DNA from: Barnesiella sp.
GTDB lineage: Bacteria; Bacteroidota; Bacteroidia; Bacteroidales; Muribaculaceae
DNA: 44,996 nucleotides
Direction of reading: 5' to 3'
NCBI GenBank assembly: GCA_014800945.1
Contig: JAAVFD010000002.1
Location: 1 to 44,996 of the forward strand
The position numbers were made by a program, and so were the translations under genes. Shown piece by piece: positions 36,147-44,996 of the stretch. The notes under the pieces are model-generated. The model had not been told where the DNA came from, ran no database searches, and was given only the letters and a program-made list of their open reading frames with translations. Within the stretch, counting starts at the first letter, position 1, and each line of letters starts with the position of its first letter.

Positions 36147-39100
36147 TGGAAAATAGTAACGGAGGTTTATATTTTAATGCAGGTATAGATATATCTAAGT
36201 TCTCAGAGGATGCTCGTTCAGCAAAAGAGATGCTTAAAAGTATTTCTACAGAAGCAATTAAAGATGGAGAAGCGATTGATAATGCTTTCACCGGTCTGAC
36301 ATTGCAAGAGTTATCCGGCAAGATAACTAAAGTGTCAGAAAGCCTTAAGGAACTTAGATTTGACACGGTAGAGGAAAAAATCGCCAGCCTATCACTAGTC
36401 ATAAAGGATAGCGAGCAAGCCATTCTGAGTCATAATGATAATATCCAAAAGTGGAAAGAGGAGGCTCAGGAAGCATTCGCCAAAGGGGATTTTACGACAT
36501 TCAATACTCTTACAGCTCAGATTAGTGAGTCAAGTACTCAAATGCAGGAAATAATCGAACAAACACATCAGTATGTAGAGGCGTTGGATGCGGTCAAGAG
36601 TATGGCAGGGATTCAGGGTGGTGCTAAAGATACTATACGCCTTTATGATAGCGAGAAAGACCTAATGCAAGTTAAAGCTCTTGAAGAAGAAATTCAGAGG
36701 TTGAATTCAGAACTTCGGACAGCAACCAGTACCGGGGCAGATACATCCGGACTGCAAGCACAACTTCAGGCAGCTACCACTAAATTAAACGACCTGAATA
36801 CTTCCGCAGCAAATACCGCGGCAGGTTTGGGAAATGAACTAGCAACCCGTGCAATGCAAGCTCAGCAAGAATTGGCGGCATTAAATGTAGCCATAAGAGA
36901 GCAAGATTCAATTATAAGTGATCTAAAGGGAAAAGTTGAAACAGCGAGTGCTGCATTGGAAGCTCTTAAAAATTCCGAAACGGCATCGCAACAAGAAATA
37001 GATATAGCAGCAGCGAGTCTAAACTTTTACAAGGAGGCGTTGACTGAAGCTACTAATGGGATGTCGTTGTTGAAAGGTGCTCAAGTAGATGCGCAAAGCC
37101 AATGGAGGAGCGTGAGTGATGAAGTCCAGAAGCATGACTCTGTCATAGTAAAAATGATGGGTGGATATGATAACTATCAGACTGTCCTCAGTAAACTACC
37201 TGCTCCACTCCAAAGCGTGATAGGAGGCATAACAGGAATGACCGGAGCGGCAAAAGCGTTTATCGCCACCCCATTAGGTGCTATTATTGCAGCCATCGTA
37301 TTGGCTCTGCAAGCATTGTATTCTTGGTTTAATTCCTCTGTAGAGGGACAAAAAGCTTTTGCACAGATAAGTGGATATGTTGCCGGGGTACTAGGACAGC
37401 TCAAAGAAATAGTAATAACCGCCGGTAAAGCTATCTATAATGCCTTTAAAGATCCGCAACAAGCTGTAAAGGATTTGTGGGATGTTATCAAGACGAATAT
37501 TGTAAACCGATTTAAGGCTTTAGGGCAATTAGCGTCACACGTTGGTGAAATGATCTCTGCTGCGTTTACTCCGGGCGAAAGTACTTCTGAAGCATGGGGT
37601 AAGATTAAGGATGACCTGCTTCAATTAGGAACCGGTGTAGAAAACCTAACAGACAAGGTCTCGAATTGGGCTAACGGTGTACACAAAGCGGCTACGGCTT
37701 CTTCCGAAATCGCGCTCGCTGGGAAAGAGCTTGAAATCCAAGCATCTGAATGGCAAAAGAGGAGTGCTGAACTAGATAAGCAGAAAGCCAGTGCTATGGC
37801 TAAGATTTATGATACTTCCTTATCAAAGGCGGCGCGTGACAAAGCCATGAAAGAGTATAAGGCAGCCCTCACAGAACAGACTAATACAGAACTTGAGCTT
37901 CAAAAGAAACGTATAGCACTTCAGGAAAGGAGTATGTCTCTTACAACTAATTCCATTGAAGATGAGAATAAGCTACGTGAATTGCAAGCTCAAGCGATAC
38001 AGATAGAAGCACGTCATGAGCAACAATTAGCATCCCTGACTCGCAGACAAAATAGTTTGAATAATGCAGGGAGGACTGCAGAGTCAAAAGCGGATTCAGA
38101 AGCAGCAAGGAAAGCTATTGCTCAGATGAATATGAGTGACTATGAACGTAAATCAATGGCAGAACAGAGAGAGGCGGCTCTTGCGATGGAACAAGCTCGT
38201 ATTGACGGAATGAATGAAGGGTTTGAAAAAACTTTAGCGCAGAATCGTCTCAACTGGGAAAAATTGCGTGATGAAAATGTTAAACGAGCAGAATCGTATG
38301 TGAAGGAGTATAGAGATAAGTTATTTCAGGATTACTTAAATGAGAATCCGAATGCCACAAAAGGAGAGCAAGCTAAGTATAAACTCTTCCTTGAGACAGA
38401 GATTAATGCGGACTCATTACCGGATACTCTTAAACAGATTCTCAAGGACTATGAGAAGATGGCGGATGAAGCTCTGACACGATCCAACAAAGAGAGCATG
38501 GAGAAGATGCTGCAGGATGTTATGACTTACGAGCAGCAGCGCACCAAAATCGCGGAGGAGTATGCTAAGAAGCGGAAAGGCCTCTACGAGAAGAACGCAG
38601 ACGGCTCTACCAAAACAGATGCGGAAGGTAATCCAGTCTTACGCAAAGGTGTGACACAGGGTAACCTTGAAGAACTGAACCGACAAGAGACCGAAGCCCT
38701 CAAGTCCATAGACGAGCAGTTCGCTCAGCGAGAGAAAACATATCAGGCATGGTGCGAGATGATAGCCAATATGGCATTAAAGAACTTAGAAACGGTTCTA
38801 GAGGAAGCCAAGAAAAAGCTTGAGGAACTTGAAAGCAGCGGTTCTAAGGATGAAAAAGCCCTTGCTGATGCACGGGCAAAAGTTAATAAGGCACAGGACG
38901 CAGTCAATAAGGCTAAGGCTCAAAATAATCTTAACCCCGGCAAGCGGACGATGAAGGAATGGGAAGACCTCTACAAGACGCTGAATGATGTTGAGAAAGA
39001 GTTCGAGAGCATAGGTGACACCGTAGGGGGTGTTGTTGGAGATATTATCTCTGATTGTGGGAAAATGGCAACTTCTACCCTCTCGATGATTAATGGTATT

Positions 39101-40372
39101 ATGACGCTCGCCAACTGGTCTGTGACAGCCACAAAAATGACAGCAGAAGGAGCGTCAAAATCAATACAATCTCTTGAGAAAGCTTCAGTGATACTTACGG
39201 TTATTTCTGCTGCAATGGAGATTGCAATGCAGATAGCAAACCTCTTCAATAGCGATAAAAAAAAGCAAAAAGAGATTGACTCACTGCAAGAACGTATAGA
39301 CCAACTCCAATGGGAACTAGACCACCAAGAAATAGGTAGGGTTCAAGCACAGTATGGCACAGCCATTAGCCGCCTGAACAAAGCTCTTGTTGAATCACGT
39401 AGAGAGATTGCAGCCGGGACAACCGGGTGGGAACGGTTCAATGTTATGTCACAGAGAGCATCACGAAGCACGGAACTGATGCAGAAGACCGCTGAGAATC
39501 TCGCCAAATCATATGCGAATGTAGCTTACTCAGCAGACAAAGCTTTCAAAGGTGCTAAATATGATAATGCCACCGACCAGCTGAAGAATATCGCACAGCA
39601 GCAGATTCTTATTCAGGAGCAAATCAATGCAGAATCCTCAAAAAAGAAATCCGACAAAGGGGCAATCAAGGAGTGGGAACAAAAGATTGAAGAACTCGGT
39701 CAGCAAGCTATTGAGATAATCAATGAAATGGTGGAGGACATCATCGGCGACACCTCCACCGGAATCGCAGAGCAGTTATCTGACGCATTCTTCGATGCTT
39801 TCCAAGCAGGAGAGGATTATGCAGAAGCATGGGGCGATAAAGTCAACGATATTGTCGCAGACGTGATGAAACGAATGCTCATCAGCAAATTCTTGGAAGA
39901 ACCGCTAGGACAAATATTTGATAAGTATAAATCAAGATGGTTCAAAGACGGACAATTCCAAGGACTTGACAGTGTCATTAATTCGATGGAGGGCTTCGCA
40001 TCAGACCTCAATGCGGTGGGTGCTGATTTCGCTGAGATTTGGGAGAATTTACCGGATAGCGTCAAGGGGATGTTCAAGATTACCGATGATGCGGCACGAG
40101 AAGCTTCACAGCAAGGAATAGCTACAGCATCCCAAGAGAGTGTAGATGAACTCAACGGACGGACTACAGCAATACAGGGGCACACATTCTCTATTATGGA
40201 GAACATGAAACTCCTATTGTCATGCACTCAGTCTATTCTTATCAGTGTGATGAATATTGAACGCGAGACAGAAGGGCAGAAAGAATGCTTGTCAAAAATG
40301 GAAAGCCATCTAAAAGAAACAACTGACACTCTCGGGGATATAGCCACCAAAGGTATCAGACTAAAAGATTAA
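36146..40372 (+). CDS. tail tape measure protein
   Basis: 1408 residues, the longest gene, mostly helical with long coiled coils and Ala/Gln/Glu-rich stretches. A hydrophobic segment at about 365-392 (PLGAIIAAIVLALQALYSWF) is a usual tape measure feature linked to membrane passage of DNA. A second amphipathic region lies near 1020-1040. It sets tail length; at about 1.5 angstrom per residue it would give a tail near 200 nm (general relation for the family). It begins inside the stop of the chaperone GT. Confidence 0.93.
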   Translation: MENSNGGLYFNAGIDISKFSEDARSAKEMLKSISTEAIKDGEAIDNAFTGLTLQELSGKITKVSESLKELRFDTVEEKIASLSLVIKDSEQAILSHNDNIQKWKEEAQEAFAKGDFTTFNTLTAQISESSTQMQEIIEQTHQYVEALDAVKSMAGIQGGAKDTIRLYDSEKDLMQVKALEEEIQRLNSELRTATSTGADTSGLQAQLQAATTKLNDLNTSAANTAAGLGNELATRAMQAQQELAALNVAIREQDSIISDLKGKVETASAALEALKNSETASQQEIDIAAASLNFYKEALTEATNGMSLLKGAQVDAQSQWRSVSDEVQKHDSVIVKMMGGYDNYQTVLSKLPAPLQSVIGGITGMTGAAKAFIATPLGAIIAAIVLALQALYSWFNSSVEGQKAFAQISGYVAGVLGQLKEIVITAGKAIYNAFKDPQQAVKDLWDVIKTNIVNRFKALGQLASHVGEMISAAFTPGESTSEAWGKIKDDLLQLGTGVENLTDKVSNWANGVHKAATASSEIALAGKELEIQASEWQKRSAELDKQKASAMAKIYDTSLSKAARDKAMKEYKAALTEQTNTELELQKKRIALQERSMSLTTNSIEDENKLRELQAQAIQIEARHEQQLASLTRRQNSLNNAGRTAESKADSEAARKAIAQMNMSDYERKSMAEQREAALAMEQARIDGMNEGFEKTLAQNRLNWEKLRDENVKRAESYVKEYRDKLFQDYLNENPNATKGEQAKYKLFLETEINADSLPDTLKQILKDYEKMADEALTRSNKESMEKMLQDVMTYEQQRTKIAEEYAKKRKGLYEKNADGSTKTDAEGNPVLRKGVTQGNLEELNRQETEALKSIDEQFAQREKTYQAWCEMIANMALKNLETVLEEAKKKLEELESSGSKDEKALADARAKVNKAQDAVNKAKAQNNLNPGKRTMKEWEDLYKTLNDVEKEFESIGDTVGGVVGDIISDCGKMATSTLSMINGIMTLANWSVTATKMTAEGASKSIQSLEKASVILTVISAAMEIAMQIANLFNSDKKKQKEIDSLQERIDQLQWELDHQEIGRVQAQYGTAISRLNKALVESRREIAAGTTGWERFNVMSQRASRSTELMQKTAENLAKSYANVAYSADKAFKGAKYDNATDQLKNIAQQQILIQEQINAESSKKKSDKGAIKEWEQKIEELGQQAIEIINEMVEDIIGDTSTGIAEQLSDAFFDAFQAGEDYAEAWGDKVNDIVADVMKRMLISKFLEEPLGQIFDKYKSRWFKDGQFQGLDSVINSMEGFASDLNAVGADFAEIWENLPDSVKGMFKITDDAAREASQQGIATASQESVDELNGRTTAIQGHTFSIMENMKLLLSCTQSILISVMNIERETEGQKECLSKMESHLKETTDTLGDIATKGIRLKD

Positions 40373-40375
40373 AGT

Positions 40376-40807
40376 ATGGATATAAAAGATATCATTGCAA
40401 AGTTACATAGCCAAGCAAAACACCTCGGAGCTTGTGGTTTATTCTCTGGTAAGGAGGGACTGCCGGAGGTAGCGCGTCTATTCACCTCGGCTCCGGGTAG
40501 AGAATTCTGCCTCTCTTCAAATTTCCCGGTGTTGGAAGATATACGGCTATTTAAAGATTTACACCCTGAGCAATATGGTATATACATAGATGCCGGAGAA
40601 ATAACACTCCACGATCCGAAGACCGCAGTGCTCATAGGAGACACTACAGCAACTGTTCATTGTAACAAATGTCAAAATAATACGATTGTGACAATGCATG
40701 GAGCTACCGCAACCGTCTTAGTTTCTGGATGGGCGGTTGTAAGGATAGAAGCAGGTAAGGGTACGAATATAGCTCACAGAGTTACTGACAATGCCATAGT
40801 CTTATGA
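40376..40807 (+). CDS. small tail-associated protein of unknown function
   Basis: 143 residues, starting MDIKDIIAKLHSQAKHLG. The first part is helical (ACGLFSGKEGLPEVARLFTSAPGREFC contains a G-rich turn; quoted in part: SGKEGLPEVARLF), the second a regular set of short strands (DPKTAVLIGDTTATVHCNKCQNNT and so on), which looks like a right-handed beta-helix or pentapeptide-like surface. It lies between tape measure and distal tail genes and overlaps the next start. A tail-tip or host-binding role is inferred by position. Confidence 0.7.
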   Translation: MDIKDIIAKLHSQAKHLGACGLFSGKEGLPEVARLFTSAPGREFCLSSNFPVLEDIRLFKDLHPEQYGIYIDAGEITLHDPKTAVLIGDTTATVHCNKCQNNTIVTMHGATATVLVSGWAVVRIEAGKGTNIAHRVTDNAIVL

Positions 40808-41736
40808 TGACCGGAAGACTTTATATAGACGGCTATGATGCTTATGAAGCCTTTGGAATCTATGTGATAGACGGAGGATATAACGAGCTCATAGCAATGC
40901 CACCACTAAAAGAGGTGGAGTATAACGACTGGCAGGAGGAGGACGGGATAGAAGCCGACCTTTCAGATCCTCAATTAAACACCAGAGAAGTAACAATCAA
41001 ATTCTGTTCGCAGAGATTGCTAAGCGGATTTATAGCATTTATTGAATTGCTCTCTCAGCAGTCCTATCATGACTTTGAGTGCAGAAGTATAGAGAGGAAA
41101 TACAAACTTCGTCTCACTTCTCAACCGAGCATAGAAAACATCGTGGACTTCGGGTCTATTGGGCTTAAGTTTGCTGATGATTTTCCACATAAAGGATATG
41201 AATACCTACCCCCAAATTCACCCCTAAAAGCAAATGATGATTATACTCTTGACTCAGTGCCTCTAACTAATTGGGGTGTAAGAGTCCTTAAGGGCACACT
41301 CAAAGAAATCCTAAAAACTCCGGCGGTAAAAGTGAATCTGACACGAAATATAAAGACGCAGCCCGGAGCATTATATGATGGTAAATGTGTGACCTACAAA
41401 ACAAAGGAAGTAAAGGTCTCATGCTTGATGAGAGCGGAAGCACTAGGTGAGTTGTGGCGAAACTTTGATGCACTCCTGTATGATTTAACACGTCCGGGAG
41501 AGAGAGTCCTGGAGGCTCTCGACATTGCGGAAGAATTTCCATGCTATTATAAGAGCTGCTCTGTTTCATCATTTATCCCAACCGATAAAATCTGGCTTGA
41601 ATTCGCCCTCACATTTGTGTTCACTCACGACTTCCGAATCAGCGATGAGCCATTGCTATCTACGGAAGACAATCTATTCGTTGTGTTGGAAGATGAGGAT
41701 GGAGGAGATTATGTAACACTTAAACCCGACAACTAA
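40804..41736 (+). CDS. distal tail-like protein
   Basis: 310 residues, beta-rich. The first part (LYIDGYDAYEAFGIYVIDGGYNELIAMP) recalls the N-terminal domain of distal tail (Dit) proteins, in which a D-G-x-x-x-x-x-x-G-I-x-V pattern starts the ring-forming barrel. The second half (FRISDEPLLST at the end) may form a second domain. Gene order after the tape measure fits. It adjoins the next gene with no gap. Confidence 0.72.
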   Translation: MMTGRLYIDGYDAYEAFGIYVIDGGYNELIAMPPLKEVEYNDWQEEDGIEADLSDPQLNTREVTIKFCSQRLLSGFIAFIELLSQQSYHDFECRSIERKYKLRLTSQPSIENIVDFGSIGLKFADDFPHKGYEYLPPNSPLKANDDYTLDSVPLTNWGVRVLKGTLKEILKTPAVKVNLTRNIKTQPGALYDGKCVTYKTKEVKVSCLMRAEALGELWRNFDALLYDLTRPGERVLEALDIAEEFPCYYKSCSVSSFIPTDKIWLEFALTFVFTHDFRISDEPLLSTEDNLFVVLEDEDGGDYVTLKPDN

Positions 41737-42564
41737 ATGGCTACAAAAAGGAAAATATCAGAGTTACCCGAATGTCGGGATTTTCATGGTCTGAAGACAA
41801 TAGGTACTGACGCGAATAATAATAGCGTGGCTGTATCTTTGAGCTATCTCCAAGAAGTCTCTGACGGGATGAAGGACGCGACCGCAAAAACAATCAAAGC
41901 CACTGAGGATGCCAATAAAGCAGCGACAAATGCTAATAATTCTCTTAAGGATATAGAGACTACAGAAAAGGAAATTGTTGCAGCGGAAAAAGAGAGGGTA
42001 TTGAATGAGCAAGCCCGGCAAACGGCTGAGGAGACCCGCGCCTCCAATGAACAAACTCGTATCAACAACGAGGACACCCGAAAGACAGCGGAGCAAAGCA
42101 GAGAATCTGCGGAAAAAGAGAGGGTGGCGAACGAGACGAGCCGCCTTGAAGCCGAGTCAGCCCGTGAGAAGAGCGAGAGCCAGCGCGAGCGGAATACCGA
42201 TGAGCTATGCCAAAAGGTAAAGGCAGCGTTACAGCTGCTGGAGTTCAACGTTCCGGCAGAGCTTGTGGTGGAGAATCCCGGAGTTCTTGCCGCCGGCGGA
42301 GCGGATGTTCAGATAAAGGCACAACTGCTGCCAAAGTCAGTGGTTCAGAACATACTCTTTTTAGGCGATGACAATGCGGTGAGCGTGAGTCCCACCGGAC
42401 TGATAAAAATCAACAAGTCCGGCGAGAGCGTGATTCATGTGATACCGACCAACCGGGTAGAGCTGTGGCAGAAGCTACGGGTAGTAGTGCGTCAGCCATA
42501 CTTGCGGTTGAGCGAGAGCGGAGGCATACGCCTGACCGAGGGGAACAGATTGAGAATAGGATAA
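41737..42564 (+). CDS. coiled-coil tail fibre-like protein with Ig-like end
   Basis: 275 residues. Residues about 45-165 are a regular coiled coil rich in Glu, Ala, Arg and Asn (EKERVLNEQARQTAEETRAS and similar repeats). From about 175 an Ig-like/BIg-type strand unit follows (SVSPTGLIKINKSGESVIHV). The last part (RLSESGGIRLTEGNRLRIG) is a short Gly-rich beta-tail. It starts in the base after the previous stop. It probably forms a trimeric spike or upper fibre. Confidence 0.78.
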   Translation: MATKRKISELPECRDFHGLKTIGTDANNNSVAVSLSYLQEVSDGMKDATAKTIKATEDANKAATNANNSLKDIETTEKEIVAAEKERVLNEQARQTAEETRASNEQTRINNEDTRKTAEQSRESAEKERVANETSRLEAESAREKSESQRERNTDELCQKVKAALQLLEFNVPAELVVENPGVLAAGGADVQIKAQLLPKSVVQNILFLGDDNAVSVSPTGLIKINKSGESVIHVIPTNRVELWQKLRVVVRQPYLRLSESGGIRLTEGNRLRIG

Positions 42565-42582
42565 CAATAAAACAATATATTT

Positions 42583-44196
42583 ATGGCATTTACAGAGGAA
42601 CAAGAGAGCAAGCTGCATCAGCTGCTGGGAGCGTTTGAGAACGGTCAGAAAGTGAGCGACCTGCCCGAAGTGGCGGAGGGTGCGGAGCTTGAAGACATGA
42701 TGGTGGAGGTTAGCAAGGATGGCGAGAGTCACCGTCTGCCGATAGGCAGGATAACCAAGCAGCAGACCCCGATTGAGGTGTATGAGATAGACGAGAGTTT
42801 GCCGCGATACAGCATAGACGGCACCCCGATTTATCAGACAAAATCGGATGGCAGCCTCTATCTTGACAGAAACGGCAATCCAGTGCCCGAACGAATATAT
42901 GCTTTCTTTGGCTTTCATTGCACGGATTTCAGCCTCGGCAATATCTATCCGGGCAGAAAGATAACCTACATCACCAAGAGCGGCAGACGCGAGGAGCACA
43001 ACATAATCAGAAAGGTAGTGAGTCAGGACAATGAGACAGCCAGCGAGATATATGTGCAGTTTGCCAACGGTGACGAGCTCCGATTCTTCACAGTAGGTAG
43101 GTATGGTTGGGACAACCCCAGCGACTACCGTCAGAACTGCATTCAGTATGATTCAAAATTCCTCTGCGCTGTAGGCTTTGAAGAGATAGAGCATAAGGAG
43201 GCGAATGCTTTTGCTCCGGGGGGATATGTGTATGATTATATCCCGGATGATGGTGTGAATCCGAACTGGAGGGAGCAAGCTCTGAAATGGGATGACCTAA
43301 AGAACCTGACCGTTGGTTCTCACCTGCAAATAGCGACATCGGGCAGCTATCTGACTGATGCGTATCTTGTAATAACCGATATCGATAGGTTTAACAAGGG
43401 GTATGGCTATTTCACAGCAGACCTCTACCTTTGTTCAGGTTATTATCAAGGATTGACATACAAGGTCTGTTCGGTATCTCTTTATGAGTATGATGAATGC
43501 GCGATGCTGAATAATACCATTTATGATATTGCATCTTCGAGCATCGAGATTGAAACAGCTTATTGCGGACTTGAAGCAGACCAGCCTGCCGGACTGATTT
43601 GGGCGGATGACGCTTTGATTTCTTGGAGTGACTACGATGGTTCGATTGGTGGATGGCTGAGTGACCAATTGAGGAATCTTACAAATAGCGTTAGTTTTTG
43701 GAACACCATAATTAACACCCCGAGAGATAAAGGTGTTATCCGACGGCTGTATTATCAACCCGAATTCTGGGATACCTATTATGAAACAGAATATGGAATT
43801 TCCGATTTCCGCTTTCGTTTAGCGTCAGAGCTCAGTTCCAGCTATGGCGAGCCTATCTATCAGCTGGACTTCTATGTGCACCGTTGGGAGCCGGGCAATC
43901 TCAATGCCACAAAGAAGCAGGTTCATATTGTGTGGGGCGAGTACAGCGGAATCTTTGAGGAGTATAGTGTGATACCGGATGATTTTGATAATGTGGATGT
44001 AGAGGGCGCGGCAATGGATGCGTTTTCTGCTGCGACAACTGCGCAAAATGCGGTGAGCACCCTACAGCAAAACACCTACACCAAAACTGAGATAAATAAC
44101 AAGCTATCCGGTTTGCCAAAGATAGTTCAGCTGACTCAGAGCGAATATGACGCTTTAGCCAAAAAAGATTCCAACACGTTGTATATAATCATTTGA
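42583..44196 (+). CDS. tail fibre / baseplate-associated protein
   Basis: 537 residues. It starts with a helix (EEQESKLHQLLGAFENG) and then a long mainly strand-rich body with aromatic residues. The end SGLPKIVQLTQSEYDALAKKDSNTLYIII carries the short Q-x-E-Y-D-A-L-x-x-K-D-x-x-T-L-Y-x-I-I segment that is found at the ends of many Bacteroidota phage fibre proteins (quoted in part: LTQSEYDALAKKDSNTLYII). It is likely one of the receptor-contact proteins. Confidence 0.78.
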   Translation: MAFTEEQESKLHQLLGAFENGQKVSDLPEVAEGAELEDMMVEVSKDGESHRLPIGRITKQQTPIEVYEIDESLPRYSIDGTPIYQTKSDGSLYLDRNGNPVPERIYAFFGFHCTDFSLGNIYPGRKITYITKSGRREEHNIIRKVVSQDNETASEIYVQFANGDELRFFTVGRYGWDNPSDYRQNCIQYDSKFLCAVGFEEIEHKEANAFAPGGYVYDYIPDDGVNPNWREQALKWDDLKNLTVGSHLQIATSGSYLTDAYLVITDIDRFNKGYGYFTADLYLCSGYYQGLTYKVCSVSLYEYDECAMLNNTIYDIASSSIEIETAYCGLEADQPAGLIWADDALISWSDYDGSIGGWLSDQLRNLTNSVSFWNTIINTPRDKGVIRRLYYQPEFWDTYYETEYGISDFRFRLASELSSSYGEPIYQLDFYVHRWEPGNLNATKKQVHIVWGEYSGIFEEYSVIPDDFDNVDVEGAAMDAFSAATTAQNAVSTLQQNTYTKTEINNKLSGLPKIVQLTQSEYDALAKKDSNTLYIII

Positions 44197-44199
44197 GGT

Positions 44200-44996
44200 A
44201 TGACAAACAGCGAGATAACGAATGTGATGCTCGGTGACATAGAGGTATCCGCCCTATATATGGGCGAACGCCTTGTGTGGCAGCAGAATATAGTGTTTGG
44301 TGAGAATACTTTGGCAGGTAAATTTACGGATGATTCAACCAAGGCGGACTGGACGGGTAGCTATGGACGGGTCAAATTTAATGCAAGGCGTTTTCACCAA
44401 GAAATGGAAGTATCCGGTTGGGACTTGAGGTCTTTCTTTTCTACTTGCTATAAGTTAGAATTTGTTGACCATTTCCCGAATACCTCAAAGTGCATTACGT
44501 TTGAAGCGTTATTCAACGATTGCAGCTCCTTGAAGCGTGTAGATTTGAGCAGCCTTAATACATCTAATAGTGAGGACATGGGATATATGTTTTCAGGATG
44601 TGGGGCATTGGAGACTATTGATTTATCAAGTTTTGACACCTCTAAGGTAACAAGTATGTATCAGATGTTTTGTTATGACACTTCCTTAGTAGAAATCAAT
44701 TTTGGCAACCTTGATTTATCTAATGTGTATGCAGCAGATATGATATTTTATGGTTGCACTTCATTAACAACGGTAAGAGGAACTATACAAGGTTTCGGCA
44801 ATGGTTATGACCCATATTTGTATGATTCCCTTGGTGAATATGAGTGCCCAAGCTTAGATTTATCTGATTGCCCTCTTACCAATTCCTCAGCAATGGTATT
44901 TATTAATGGTTTAGCAAAAGCAAAATCAGACCAAACCATCACATTCAGTGCGCAGACCTACGACACATTGACTTCCGCTCAGATAGCGGTTGCGAC
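44200..44996 (+). CDS. BspA-like LRR tail fibre protein (cut by window end)
   Basis: The frame starts MTNSEITNVMLGDIEVSALYMG, a segment common at the start of Bacteroidota phage fibre proteins, and runs open to the last base (265 codons). From about residue 100 it has BspA/DUF285-type leucine-rich repeats: LKRVDLSSLNTSNSEDMGYMFSGC, then LETIDLSSFDTSKVTSMYQMF, each with the D-L-S-S-x-D/N-T-S-x-V-x-x-M-x-x-M-F core (quoted in part: DLSSFDTSKVTSMYQMF). Such repeats bind host surface proteins or glycans. The 3' end is missing. Confidence 0.88.
   Translation, partial: MTNSEITNVMLGDIEVSALYMGERLVWQQNIVFGENTLAGKFTDDSTKADWTGSYGRVKFNARRFHQEMEVSGWDLRSFFSTCYKLEFVDHFPNTSKCITFEALFNDCSSLKRVDLSSLNTSNSEDMGYMFSGCGALETIDLSSFDTSKVTSMYQMFCYDTSLVEINFGNLDLSNVYAADMIFYGCTSLTTVRGTIQGFGNGYDPYLYDSLGEYECPSLDLSDCPLTNSSAMVFINGLAKAKSDQTITFSAQTYDTLTSAQIAVA

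Noticed and set aside
36146-40372. The hydrophobic segment of the tape measure as a separate membrane gene
   Set aside because: It lies inside a continuous 1408-codon frame and is a usual feature of tape measure proteins.
41844-42248. A Ser/Ala-rich minus-strand frame of 134 codons
   Set aside because: It is the antisense shadow of the coiled-coil fibre gene; regular coiled-coil repeats often leave open frames on the other strand.

Overview
The window is the left and central part of a temperate siphophage integrated in a Bacteroidota (Bacteroidales-type) chromosome. This rests on the repeated TAnnTTTG -7 promoter elements with a TTTG-like -33 element about 19-21 bases upstream, weak ribosome binding sites, and Bacteroidales-style phage genes (YopX, DUF6291-like, ParB-methylase, BspA-like fibre repeats). 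The right end of the prophage lies outside the window and the last gene is cut.

Layout. 1-1300: host DNA with the 3' end of an ISL3-like transposase, a tRNA-Phe on the minus strand and the biotin ligase birA. 1518-2672: tyrosine integrase. 2704-6198 (minus strand): lysogeny operon with an S24-type repressor, a GHKL ATPase/STAS-like pair, a T5orf172 (GIY-YIG) protein and two small regulator-like proteins. 6199-6343: divergent control region with an inverted-repeat operator inside the early promoter. 6344-21000: early and replication genes, including a sigma-like protein, a recombination protein plus YqaJ nuclease, an SF2 helicase, a DnaD-like replication protein carrying a candidate origin, a Twinkle-like primase-helicase, three YopX proteins, an ASCH protein and many small proteins, ending at a strong terminator. 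21100-28518: nuclease, ParB-methyltransferase, terminase, portal and MuF head protein with a toxin-like C-terminus. 28638-30574 (minus strand): a Septu-type PtuA/PtuB defence pair. 30805-44996: scaffold, decoration, capsid, head-tail connectors, tail tube, an odd tRNA, frameshifted tail chaperones, tape measure, distal tail proteins and fibres.

How it works together. The repressor probably silences the rightward early promoter in the lysogen while its own operon (repressor, ATPase/STAS, nuclease) is expressed. PtuAB has its own promoter and can act in the lysogen against other phages. After induction the replication block copies the phage, and the late genes build a long-tailed HK97-type particle.

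Most notable observations: (1) a MuF head protein fused to a polymorphic-toxin-like nuclease with no visible immunity gene, next to (2) a Septu pair inserted backwards in the structural operon, with (3) a consensus minus-strand promoter between them that would make a short, two-hairpin RNA antisense to the toxin 3' end; (4) a clear programmed -1 frameshift in the tail chaperone gene; (5) a structured tRNA-like RNA of about 185 bases at 8048-8231; (6) a tRNA with an enlarged anticodon arm; (7) the GHKL/STAS/GIY-YIG lysogenic cassette.
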